Shown here: piece by piece, positions 16,543 through 24,345 of the stretch
How the letters are laid out: each line of letters opens with the position of its first letter
Position numbering within the stretch: the first letter of the stretch is position 1
Origin: VRUE01 sp036525295
GTDB taxonomy: Bacteria; Actinomycetota; Thermoleophilia; Solirubrobacterales; 70-9
Direction of reading: 5' to 3'
DNA length: 26,049 bases
Assembly (NCBI GenBank): GCA_036525295.1
Contig: DATDAQ010000020.1
Span: 1 to 26,049, forward strand
The notes under the pieces: model-generated
What the model was told of the DNA's origin: nothing
What the model saw: the letters and a program-made list of their open reading frames with translations, nothing else
The model's database searches: none
Position numbers and translations under genes: made by a program

Positions 16543-17040
16543 ATGGAGGGGATTTCGAGCCGGGAGAGAGCGGATCAGGATGCTCTCTACAAAGTCGCCT
16601 ATGACGAGGCGATGCGTGCGCTATCCGAACAACGTGTCGCCATCGACAGCCTGAGGACCCGAGCGGGCCTTCTGTTCTCGGCGTCCGCGATCACCACCTC
16701 CTTTCTGGGCGCCCAGGCTCTGGGACGTGGCGAATCCGACATCTTTTCGTGGCTGGCCCTAGCCACGTTTGTCGGCGTGGCTGTGGCGTCGCTGGTGATT
16801 CTCTGGCCCCGCAAATGGGAGTTCGCGACCAACCAGAGAAACCTGATTCGAAGCTACATCGACGCCGAGGTACCCGCTCCGATTGAACTGCTGCATCGAG
16901 AGCTTTCGCTTCATATGAACGACAGCTATCTTGAGAGCTGGGAAGGCTCTGGCCAGCTTGCCGCGCTCTTCCAGCTAGCCAGTGGCCTGCTTGTCATCGA
17001 GGTGATCCTTTGGACCATCGCCATCGCATCGACCGCCTAG
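16543..17040 (+). CDS. three-helix membrane protein of unknown function
   Basis: A 165-residue protein. The N-terminal amphipathic helix (about 15-40: YDEAMRALSEQRVAIDSLRTR) is followed by two membrane helices (about 41-60 and 68-88), a cytoplasmic-looking stretch with basic WPRKWEF, and a third helix near the C terminus (about 140-163). The plan recalls small SLATT or Pycsar-effector-type membrane proteins that sit beside nucleotide-sensing genes, but no cyclase or sensor gene is next to it, so that link is speculative. Base composition is visibly less G/C-rich at third positions than in the flanking mce and dnaB genes, hinting at a different history. No clear Shine-Dalgarno sequence is seen. 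Confidence 0.75.
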   Translation: MEGISSRERADQDALYKVAYDEAMRALSEQRVAIDSLRTRAGLLFSASAITTSFLGAQALGRGESDIFSWLALATFVGVAVASLVILWPRKWEFATNQRNLIRSYIDAEVPAPIELLHRELSLHMNDSYLESWEGSGQLAALFQLASGLLVIEVILWTIAIASTA

Positions 17041-17050
17041 ACTGAGCTTC

Positions 17051-17215
17051 ATGGCAAAGCCACTCCCTTCCACCGCATCGCAGTCACGGCCCGAACCCGA
17101 ACGGCCGAGCCCGATGTGGGCCGATCCTGGCTTTTCCCTCCGCTTCCTCTTGCCCAAGCGCCTGCGTAAGCGCTGGGCCCCCGATCTTTCGCCTTACTTG
17201 AACCGACACAGCTGA
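17051..17215 (+). CDS. possible 54-residue basic peptide
   Basis: A short open frame beginning MAKPLPSTASQS and containing a basic stretch (FLLPKRLRKRW), ending LNRHS. There is no recognisable domain. Support is modest. TAGACT, which overlaps the stop codon of the preceding gene, lies seven bases before the ATG and fits the -10/leaderless arrangement seen elsewhere in this window; there is no Shine-Dalgarno sequence. It may be a real small protein or a chance frame in the region before dnaB. Confidence 0.3.
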   Translation: MAKPLPSTASQSRPEPERPSPMWADPGFSLRFLLPKRLRKRWAPDLSPYLNRHS

Positions 17216-17370
17216 GTCCGGCAGGAGAGCGGCAGACCGACCTGGTTGCGCCCTGATCTTCCCCGGGCATTCCTCTTAATTTGCAGAGACGCCTCTAAGT
17301 CGCGATTCGCTTGTCTGGTTTGCTTGAGGCACCCGCCGGTTGCCGCCGCCGCGGGGCCTTAACTAGACCA
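17216..17370. other. upstream region of dnaB without a recognised element
   Basis: 155 bases with no convincing gene. It probably holds the dnaB promoter. TTAACT (17360-17365) lies six bases before the dnaB ATG but matches only part of a -10 box, and no good -35 is visible. There is no conserved ribosomal-protein gene (rplI, rpsR) here, although these often precede dnaB in bacteria. Confidence 0.4.
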
Positions 17371-20067
17371 ATGGCATCCGCTCCCACAGCCCACGTTCCG
17401 CCGCAGAACATCGAGGCGGAGGAATCGGTGCTGGGGGCGATGCTGGTCGCCGAGCCGACGCTGACGCGGGTGATCGACGAGGTGAAGCTGAACGCCGGCG
17501 ACTTCTACCTGGAGAAGCACGCGGCGATCTTCACCGCCGTCCACGACCTCTACGCGGCCTCCAAACCGGTCGACGAGCTCAGCGTCGCCGAGGCGCTGAC
17601 CCAGCGCAACCAGATCGAGGAGGCGGGGGGCAAGCACTACGTGTCGGAGCTGGCCGCCAAGGTGCCGGCCGCCGGCAACGCCAAGCACTACGCCGAGATC
17701 GTCCAGCAGAACTCGCTGCTGCGCCGCCTGCTCGGCGCCGGCCAGCAGATCCAGGGTTGGGTCCACGAGCGCGATGGCGAACCGCGCGAGCTCTCCGAGC
17801 GGGCCGAGAAGCTTCTCTTCGACGTCGCCCACAAAGAGCAGGCGAGCGACTTCAAGCTGCTCTCGGAGATCCTCCACGACGAGGTCGACCGCCTCGAGAA
17901 GCTCTCCACCGGCGAGCTCGAGCTGACCGGCACCCCCTCCGGCTTCCGCGACATCGACTCGATCACCGGCGGCTTTCAGCCGGGGAACCTGATCATCGTC
18001 GCGGCACGGCCGGCGATGGGCAAGTGCGTTTCATCACAAAGTCTGGTCTACGATCCTAACACTGGGGCTCGTCGAAGGGTCGACGAGCTGTTCCGCACGC
18101 ATAGTCGCGGCGAGGAGATCTGGGTTGCTTCACTCGGTCCGGATCTGCAAATGAAGCTGGCAAAGGTCGCGGCAATCGAGCGCAACGGCCGTAAACGGGT
18201 CTACCGACTGACAACGCGCCTCGGTAGATGGACCGAGGCAACTTCCAATCACCCCGTTCTGACGAGCTCCGGGTGGGAGGAGATCGGCAGCGTCTCACCT
18301 GGCACACGCATTGCGGTGCCACGCAAGCTGCCGCGTCCCAGCCGCACGGTTGAGCTGCCTGACGCAGAGGTCGTTTTGCTCGGTGCCCTCATCGCCGATG
18401 GGTCGATCGCAGGAGAGACGCCGGCCTACTGCTACGGCTCCGATTCCGGGGTGGCGGAAACCGTTGAGATAGCAGCGAACGCATTTGGTGTTCAATTCCG
18501 CCCGTCCCGCGAGCAGGCCCGGGGCGCTTCCTCCTTGAGCTTGGGCCGCCGTGGATCGGCACCGAACCCGGTGACTCAAATGCTGCGCCGCCACGGCCTC
18601 ATGGGCCTCCGCTCGGCCGAGAAGTTCGTGCCCGACGCTGTTTTCGGCCTGTCGGACGAGCAGCTCGCGCGCTTCCTCGGCGTCATGTATGCCTGTGACG
18701 GGCACGTCTACTGCAGCGACCGCCTCGCGCAGGTCGGCTACACGACGATCAGCGAGCGGCTCGCTCGGGACGTCCAGCACCTGCTGCTGAGGCTGGGCAT
18801 CGTTGCGACGATCAGAACGCTGAAGCGGCCGGTCTACGACGGCACGGGGAAAGTCGCCCGCGAGGTTCGGGTCACATCGCAGGACAGCCTGCGCAGGTTC
18901 TGTGAGCTGATTCCGGTTCCAGGCAAGGAAACGAAGCAGGATGAGGTCATGGAGCGTCTTGGGTCGGCTCCCCGGTCGACGAACACCGACACGCTCCCCT
19001 CCAACATTTGGGAGGAGATCCTGTTTGCCAAGGGCGATCGCTCCTGGGCGGACGTCAGCGAGCTGACCGGCCGCCCGCGCAACCACAACTGGCACGTCGG
19101 ATCGCGTTGCCCCTCGCCAGGCCTGGTTGCCGAGCTTGCGACAGCGACTGCATCCCCGGCCCTAGAGGAGCTCTGCGACTCCGACATCTGGTGGGACGAA
19201 GTCGAGTCGGTCGAGTACGTAGGGGAAGAAGAGACCTACGACCTCGATGTGCCCGGGCTCCGGAACTTCGTTGTCGACGACATCATCGTCCATAACAGCG
19301 CCATCGTCGCCAACATCGCCGAAAACGTGGCGGTCAAGCGCAACCTGCCGGTCGCCTTCTTCTCGCTGGAGATGTCGGAGGTCGAGCTGGCGCAGCGCTT
19401 CATCGCCTGCCGGGCGCGGATCTCCGGCGACAAGCTGCGCAAGGGACAGGTCTCCCAGAAGGACTGGCCGAAGGTGGTTCGCGCCTGCAACGAGCTCGAG
19501 GAGGCGCCGCTCTGGTTCGACGACTCCTCCGACCTCGGCGTCCTCGACCTTCGCGCCAAGGCGCGGCGGCTGCACGCACAGGAGCAGGACAAGGGCGGCC
19601 TCGGCCTGATCATCGTCGACTACCTGCAGCTGATGCGCTCCGACGACCCGCGGGCCAACCGGGTCGAGCAGGTGGGGCAGATGAGCCGCGGGCTGAAGAT
19701 CCTCGCCCGCGAGCTGGAGGTGCCGGTGCTGGCGATCTCCCAACTCTCGCGCGCCCCCGAGCAGCGCCACCCGCCCAAGCCGATGCTCTCCGACCTGCGC
19801 GAATCCGGGAACCTCGAGCAGGACGCCGACGTCGTCGCCTTCCTCTTCCGCGAGGACTACTACCGCGATCCCGACGAAGAGCCGGACGGCCTCGCCGACC
19901 TGATCATTGCCAAGCATAGGAACGGGCCGATCGGCACGCCGAAGCTCGTCTTCCTCGACCGCTTCCCGAAGTTCGCCGACTTTGCCGGCCAGGAGCGGCC
20001 GATCGAGCAGCCGGCCGGCGAGGGGCCACCGATGGAGGACATGGCCGCATCGGGGCCTGAGTTCTGA
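17371..20067 (+). CDS. dnaB: replicative DNA helicase DnaB, intein-containing precursor
   Basis: Replicative helicase that unwinds DNA at the fork as a hexamer. The precursor has 898 residues: N-extein 1-218, intein 219-642, C-extein 643-898. Splicing would leave a helicase of 474 residues, the normal DnaB length. The N-terminal domain starts PPQNIEAEESVLGAML. The RecA-type ATPase has Walker A ARPAMGK-S, split by the intein exactly after the Lys. Walker B is LIIVDYLQL (Asp near residue 750), followed by ISQLSR and SDLRESGNLEQDADVV. An unspliced protein would lack a functional P-loop. The ATG at 17371 is chosen over an upstream TTG at 17311 because family conservation begins just after it. The stop overlaps the next start by one base. 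Confidence 0.97.
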   Translation: MASAPTAHVPPQNIEAEESVLGAMLVAEPTLTRVIDEVKLNAGDFYLEKHAAIFTAVHDLYAASKPVDELSVAEALTQRNQIEEAGGKHYVSELAAKVPAAGNAKHYAEIVQQNSLLRRLLGAGQQIQGWVHERDGEPRELSERAEKLLFDVAHKEQASDFKLLSEILHDEVDRLEKLSTGELELTGTPSGFRDIDSITGGFQPGNLIIVAARPAMGKCVSSQSLVYDPNTGARRRVDELFRTHSRGEEIWVASLGPDLQMKLAKVAAIERNGRKRVYRLTTRLGRWTEATSNHPVLTSSGWEEIGSVSPGTRIAVPRKLPRPSRTVELPDAEVVLLGALIADGSIAGETPAYCYGSDSGVAETVEIAANAFGVQFRPSREQARGASSLSLGRRGSAPNPVTQMLRRHGLMGLRSAEKFVPDAVFGLSDEQLARFLGVMYACDGHVYCSDRLAQVGYTTISERLARDVQHLLLRLGIVATIRTLKRPVYDGTGKVAREVRVTSQDSLRRFCELIPVPGKETKQDEVMERLGSAPRSTNTDTLPSNIWEEILFAKGDRSWADVSELTGRPRNHNWHVGSRCPSPGLVAELATATASPALEELCDSDIWWDEVESVEYVGEEETYDLDVPGLRNFVVDDIIVHNSAIVANIAENVAVKRNLPVAFFSLEMSEVELAQRFIACRARISGDKLRKGQVSQKDWPKVVRACNELEEAPLWFDDSSDLGVLDLRAKARRLHAQEQDKGGLGLIIVDYLQLMRSDDPRANRVEQVGQMSRGLKILARELEVPVLAISQLSRAPEQRHPPKPMLSDLRESGNLEQDADVVAFLFREDYYRDPDEEPDGLADLIIAKHRNGPIGTPKLVFLDRFPKFADFAGQERPIEQPAGEGPPMEDMAASGPEF
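18025..19296 (+). mobile_element. DnaB intein with LAGLIDADG homing endonuclease
   Basis: 424 residues inserted in the helicase P-loop. Canonical class 1 splicing residues are all visible: Cys1 (CVSSQS), block B with T-x-x-H in TSNHPVL, and the C-terminal block F/G ending in FVVDDIIVHN with penultimate His and final Asn. The first C-extein residue is Ser. The middle carries two LAGLIDADG-type motifs, LLGALIADGS and FLGVMYACDGH, each with its catalytic acid, so the homing endonuclease may be active. By eye the DNA is less G/C-biased at third positions than the extein, in keeping with horizontal transfer. The same P-loop site carries inteins in some mycobacterial DnaB proteins. Confidence 0.95.
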
Positions 20068-20798
20068 TGCCGGCGATCGCGCGCAGCGAGCCCTTCCGCG
20101 AACAGGCCTGCACCGTCGGGGTCTGCGACGGCTCCGGCTGGATCCTCGGCCCCGAAGACGTCGCCCGCGAATGCGAGTGCAGGGCGCAGCGGCTGAAGCG
20201 GGGACGGAACCGGGGGGTCGCCTCGGTCATACCCCCGCGCTACAGGGGCGTCTCCTTCGACCGGCCGCCGGTCTCCGACATGGCGCGCGACCTCGAGACC
20301 AAGGCCGCGCTCACCGAGGTCCACCGTTTCGTCGACGAGCTCGACCAGCGCCTCGATGCCGGCCGCGGCCTCTGGCTCTTCGGCGACACCGGCACCGGCA
20401 AGACCACGCTGGCGATGCTGGTCTCCAAGGCGGCCCTCGCGGCAGGCCACTCGGTGGCGATCTACTCCCTGCCGAAGCTTCTCGCCCGCATCCGCCGCAC
20501 CTACGACTCCGAACCGGGCGGCGACTCCTACCTGGCCTTCTTCGAGCGCCTCACCTCCGTGGATCTCCTCCACATCGACGACCTCGGCGCCGAGAAGCGC
20601 AGCGACTGGGTGCTGGAGCAGCTCTACGCGCTGATCAACGAGCGCTACGAGGCGCAGCGCTCGGTCCTGGTCACGACCAACCTTCCGCACGACCAACTTG
20701 AAGACCAGATAGGCGCCCGCACGGTCTCTCGCCTCAACCAGATGTGCGACGAGATCGCCTTCTTCGGCGAAGACCGCCGCTTCGGCAAGGTCGCCTGA
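20067..20798 (+). CDS. DnaC/DnaI-type AAA+ ATPase, probable helicase loader
   Basis: A 243-residue AAA+ ATPase of the DnaC/DnaI/IstB clade. These proteins load the replicative helicase or partner a transposase. Walker A is GDTGTGKT (106-113), Walker B LLHIDD (167-172), sensor 1 TTN (203-205), with an arginine in GARTVSRL (near 218). The N-terminal region has Cys15, Cys20, Cys36 and Cys38, plausible zinc ligands like those in DnaI-type loaders. The start codon overlaps the dnaB stop by one base (TGATG), so helicase and ATPase are co-produced; this strongly favours a loader role over an IstB transposition helper. No transposase gene is nearby. Actinobacteria more often use DciA, which makes this pairing notable. 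Confidence 0.9.
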   Translation: MPAIARSEPFREQACTVGVCDGSGWILGPEDVARECECRAQRLKRGRNRGVASVIPPRYRGVSFDRPPVSDMARDLETKAALTEVHRFVDELDQRLDAGRGLWLFGDTGTGKTTLAMLVSKAALAAGHSVAIYSLPKLLARIRRTYDSEPGGDSYLAFFERLTSVDLLHIDDLGAEKRSDWVLEQLYALINERYEAQRSVLVTTNLPHDQLEDQIGARTVSRLNQMCDEIAFFGEDRRFGKVA

Positions 20799-20842
20799 CC
20801 AGACCGGGCAGAGCCAAGCAGACCAAGGACGCAGGGAGCGTG

Positions 20843-20857
20843 GCGTGCTCTGCACGC
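20843..20857. repeat. short perfect stem-loop, copy 2 of 2
   Basis: GCGTGC-TCT-GCACGC, a perfect six-pair stem with a three-base loop, lies in the 119-base gap between the loader gene and purA. It matches the stem-loop at 3205-3219 at 13 of 15 bases, the two changes being compensatory within the stem. It could be a weak terminator or a dispersed repeat. Confidence 0.5.
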
Positions 20858-20917
20858 GAGCGACCGAGGACGCCGGTATGCGCCGGCAATGGCCGGTCCG
20901 GCACAATCCCTGCCGCG

Positions 20918-22267
<1,350 letters not shown>

Positions 22268-22270
<3 letters not shown>

Positions 22271-22285
22271 GCCGGCTGCGGCTCA
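22268..22285. terminator. bidirectional hairpin carrying both stop codons
   Basis: TGAGCCG-GCTG-CGGCTCA is a perfect seven-pair stem with a four-base loop. The left arm begins with the purA stop codon (22268-22270). The right arm ends with the complement of the stop codon of the convergent lipoprotein gene (22283-22285). There is no T-tract on either side, so its strength as an intrinsic terminator is uncertain. Confidence 0.55.
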
Positions 22286-22930
22286 GGAAGGCGGAGGGCT
22301 GATCTTGCTGATGACGAACCCAGAGAGCTTCCAGCTGCCGTCGTCATCCCGTGACAGGCCGACCGTGTAGGGGTCGCCGCCAGCCCTGTAGAAGAAGTAG
22401 CCCCCTTCTCTCCTAACCCGGAAGACCCCGGCGTCCACTTCGCTGGAGACGAAGGTCTTTCGAACTGGCACCTTCCCGAGCAGGCGGGCGATGATCGTTG
22501 GGCAGTCCTCGCCGGCCACCTCCTCAAAGCGCGAGCCGATGTTCGTCACGGATTTCAGCGCCTGCTCGTCCAGGTAAGAGCAGGAAGTCGACCAGTCATA
22601 CTGGACGTGGGCGATGAGATACCCGTGCACGACGCGGGCGGCCTGTTCCATCACCCGCCTGCTCGCTTCTTTGCCGTGTTCCAGGGTGGTGTAGAAGTCG
22701 ATGTCGCGGAACTGCTCCCGACCCCCACCCGTCACGCGCAGGGGCCCCGTCTTGACGTTGGAGCGGATCTGTTCGCCGGTGTCGGCCACGGTATCCCTGA
22801 CTGTCGTGCCGTCCGCCGAGCGGGCGACGGTGTCGGTCGGCTCGTCGTTGCCGCAGGCAGGCAGCGACACCGCGATCAGCACCGCGACCATGAGCGTCAC
22901 CCAAGCCCTGAGTAAAGGCTTCGACATCAC
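22283..22930 (-). CDS. lipoprotein of a three-member family, distal gene
   Basis: A 215-residue predicted lipoprotein. It has a hydrophobic signal and a lipobox ending LPAC (Cys26 lipidated), then a disordered linker. The segment LRVTGGGREQFRD is shared with the protein at 23557-24246. A helix, HGYLIAHVQYDW, leads to a conserved Cys pair (117 and 143), and the protein closes with a strand region including GSWKLSGFVI. That ending, with its edge-strand W-K, recalls NTF2/SnoaL-like folds, which is only a suggestion. Its ATG overlaps the stop of the preceding lipoprotein by four bases, so the two are cotranscribed. The stop is shared with a hairpin facing purA. Function unknown; located outside, on the cytoplasmic membrane, if lipidated. 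Confidence 0.85.
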   Translation of the reverse strand: MMSKPLLRAWVTLMVAVLIAVSLPACGNDEPTDTVARSADGTTVRDTVADTGEQIRSNVKTGPLRVTGGGREQFRDIDFYTTLEHGKEASRRVMEQAARVVHGYLIAHVQYDWSTSCSYLDEQALKSVTNIGSRFEEVAGEDCPTIIARLLGKVPVRKTFVSSEVDAGVFRVRREGGYFFYRAGGDPYTVGLSRDDDGSWKLSGFVISKISPPPS

Positions 22931-23508
22931 AATATGCGCGTTGGTTCGAATCCGTGGATCTTCCAGGCGTCCCCCTCGCGTCGCATCAGCATCGCGTAGG
23001 TGTCCCCCAGGCCGTCTTTATAGATGACGAAAGTTCGCTTGTGCCCGCGGCGAATGCTGCTTGGGTCGATCTGCGGCGGTCCTTCGGCTTCATCAGGCGA
23101 TGAGACCCTCGCCAGGCTCTCGACGCCGGCGACGCAGCCGCCGCCGTCTCGCTGCCTAGCCGTTCCCTTGGCAACGGCAAGCATGAATTCCGACAGGTAG
23201 GAGCACACCTCCGAGTAGCTTTCGTTGGCGCGCGCGGTGAGATAAGCGCGCAGCACGACCGTCGCCCCCTCGAGTTCCGCCTCGCTGCCCTTGTGGCCAA
23301 AGGAGAGGATGTCCCCGCGGAGATCCTCGTTGACGTCCCATTCATCCGGATCAACGCCCGATTCGGCGGATGCTTCGTTCGGATTTTCCGTCGCCGATCC
23401 GGTCCCCGTGGTTTCGGTCGCGCTCGAGTTGCCCCCACAAGCGCTCAGTTGCAGGGCGACGAGGATTGCCGTGAACACGGCGACAGCCCTAGGACCCTGC
23501 CCAAACAT
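22927..23508 (-). CDS. lipoprotein of a three-member family, middle gene
   Basis: A 193-residue predicted lipoprotein with lipobox LSAC (Cys24). It then has a Ser/Thr/Glu-rich linker, a helical segment (GATVVLRAYLTARANESYSEVC), a conserved Cys pair (102 and 125) and a C-terminal half ending GDAWKIHGFEP. It is related to the lipoproteins on either side through the Y-L-x-A block, the Cys pair and the terminal W-K motif, although overall identity looks low. It lacks the GGG-x-x-Q segment of the other two. The ATG at 23508 is preceded by TATAGT seven bases upstream, suggesting its own promoter. The downstream gene overlaps by four bases. Function unknown. Confidence 0.85.
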   Translation of the reverse strand: MFGQGPRAVAVFTAILVALQLSACGGNSSATETTGTGSATENPNEASAESGVDPDEWDVNEDLRGDILSFGHKGSEAELEGATVVLRAYLTARANESYSEVCSYLSEFMLAVAKGTARQRDGGGCVAGVESLARVSSPDEAEGPPQIDPSSIRRGHKRTFVIYKDGLGDTYAMLMRREGDAWKIHGFEPTRIL

Positions 23509-23515
23509 TGATAAA

Positions 23516-23521
23516 ACTATA
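23516..23521 (-). promoter_or_regulatory. candidate -10 box of the middle lipoprotein gene
   Basis: The minus strand reads TATAGT, five of six consensus bases, seven bases before the ATG. This is consistent with a leaderless or near-leaderless transcript. It is set in an AT-rich patch that stands out from the GC-rich surroundings. Confidence 0.5.
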
Positions 23522-23556
23522 TCGACTAGTAGGAGAAAGGCGCGGCCAGGAGCGCC

Positions 23557-24246
23557 CTAGGAGATCGGCGCCGCCGCGAGCGCCCCGACCTTCCAGGCTC
23601 CGTCTTCCCGCTCCATCAAGACCGCGTACTCGGCGTTCTGGGCGCCGCGGTAGAGGAGGAAGGCCCGTTCGTCTTCGAGCCGCAGACTGCCCGCATCGAC
23701 GATCGTGGATTCACGCCGCACCGCGGTGGGCAGGGGCGGCGTCAGCGTCCCGAGGATCTTTGCGCAGTCCTGACCCTCGAGCTGGCCGGAGCGGGACGCG
23801 AGCACGTCGAGCTGGTCCGTGACCGTTCTCGCCAGGTTGGCGCAGGCGGCCGGCCAGTCCTCCTCGGCGCGCGCGACGAGGTAGTCGTGCAGCGCGGTGG
23901 CCGCTTCCTCCAGTTCGCTCTCTTCGCTCTCCTCACCGAAGTTCTGGATGCTGTTGTCGCCCCCCTCGGTGCGGTACTGGTCCGCGCCGCCGCCCGAAAC
24001 CTTCAACGGAGCGGTATCGACGCTCGGGGGTGAGCCACTCGATTCGTCACCCCGCGGCTGCGAGCCGCCGTCCCGCGAGCCCTTCGAGGCGGACTTGCTC
24101 TCTTTGCTCGGATCCGAGCTCGTCCCCTTCGCGGGCGCGGTGTCGGTCGCTGTCGAGCTCGAGTCTCCACAGGCCACAAGGGCGCCGCCCGCGATGACTG
24201 CGACGGAAAGCGCTGCGATCCGGCGTATCCCCTCCCTGGTCACCAT
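23557..24246 (-). CDS. lipoprotein of a three-member family, proximal gene
   Basis: A 229-residue predicted lipoprotein. It has a signal peptide with lipobox LVAC (Cys26), then a long Ser/Gly/Lys-rich disordered linker (about 28-80). LKVSGGGADQYRTE is shared with the distal lipoprotein. The helix ALHDYLVARAEEDW leads to the Cys pair (135 and 161), and the C terminus includes DGAWKVGALA. The ATG at 24246 is preferred over a longer frame starting at 24402, because the shorter form starts with a proper signal peptide and the longer frame would overlap the divergent regulator. TACAAT lies five bases upstream of the ATG. It is divergent from the TetR gene, so it is a likely target of it. Confidence 0.86.
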   Translation of the reverse strand: MVTREGIRRIAALSVAVIAGGALVACGDSSSTATDTAPAKGTSSDPSKESKSASKGSRDGGSQPRGDESSGSPPSVDTAPLKVSGGGADQYRTEGGDNSIQNFGEESEESELEEAATALHDYLVARAEEDWPAACANLARTVTDQLDVLASRSGQLEGQDCAKILGTLTPPLPTAVRRESTIVDAGSLRLEDERAFLLYRGAQNAEYAVLMEREDGAWKVGALAAAPIS

Positions 24247-24251
24247 CGACG

Positions 24252-24257
24252 ATTGTA
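24252..24257 (-). promoter_or_regulatory. candidate -10 box of the proximal lipoprotein gene
   Basis: The minus strand reads TACAAT, five of six consensus bases, five bases before the ATG at 24246. TTCAGC seventeen bases further upstream is a poor -35 match. The spacing suggests a leaderless transcript. Confidence 0.45.
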
Positions 24258-24302
24258 TTGATCGCGCTCTGGAAGCTGAAATTGCGGGGGAGACGCGCGG
24301 GT

Positions 24303-24338
24303 ACAGAAAGTCGCTATCGGACCTCTTCTGTTCTACAG
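24303..24338. promoter_or_regulatory. candidate operator of the divergent TetR-family regulator
   Basis: ACAGAA (24303-24308) and TTCTGT (24326-24331) form an inverted repeat separated by 17 bases. The right arm runs into a second small palindrome, CTGT-TCT-ACAG (24328-24338). The site lies just before the regulator start, in the gap shared with the lipoprotein operon, where TetR-family operators usually sit. TACAGT (24334-24339), the candidate -10 of the regulator gene, overlaps it and ends six bases before the ATG. Confidence 0.35.
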
Positions 24339-24345
24339 TTTCGGG

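Noticed and set aside
14699..16654. Plus-strand open frame of about 651 codons overlapping the sixth mce gene
   Set aside because: An alternate frame full of Arg/Pro/Ala runs with no domain; the correct frame encodes an MCE protein with an ATGA-coupled start.
18025..19296. An insertion sequence or frameshift inside dnaB
   Set aside because: The reading frame stays open throughout and the insert has intein splicing blocks at both ends, with no terminal repeats or transposase.
20067..20798. IstB-type transposition ATPase as the identity of the gene after dnaB
   Set aside because: The AAA+ core would fit, but no istA-like transposase or inverted repeats are present, and the start codon overlaps dnaB, which favours a helicase loader.
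22283..24246. Antibiotic-efflux or resistance module next to the TetR gene
   Set aside because: The neighbours are lipoproteins without transporter or enzyme motifs; a TetR-family regulator alone does not imply resistance.
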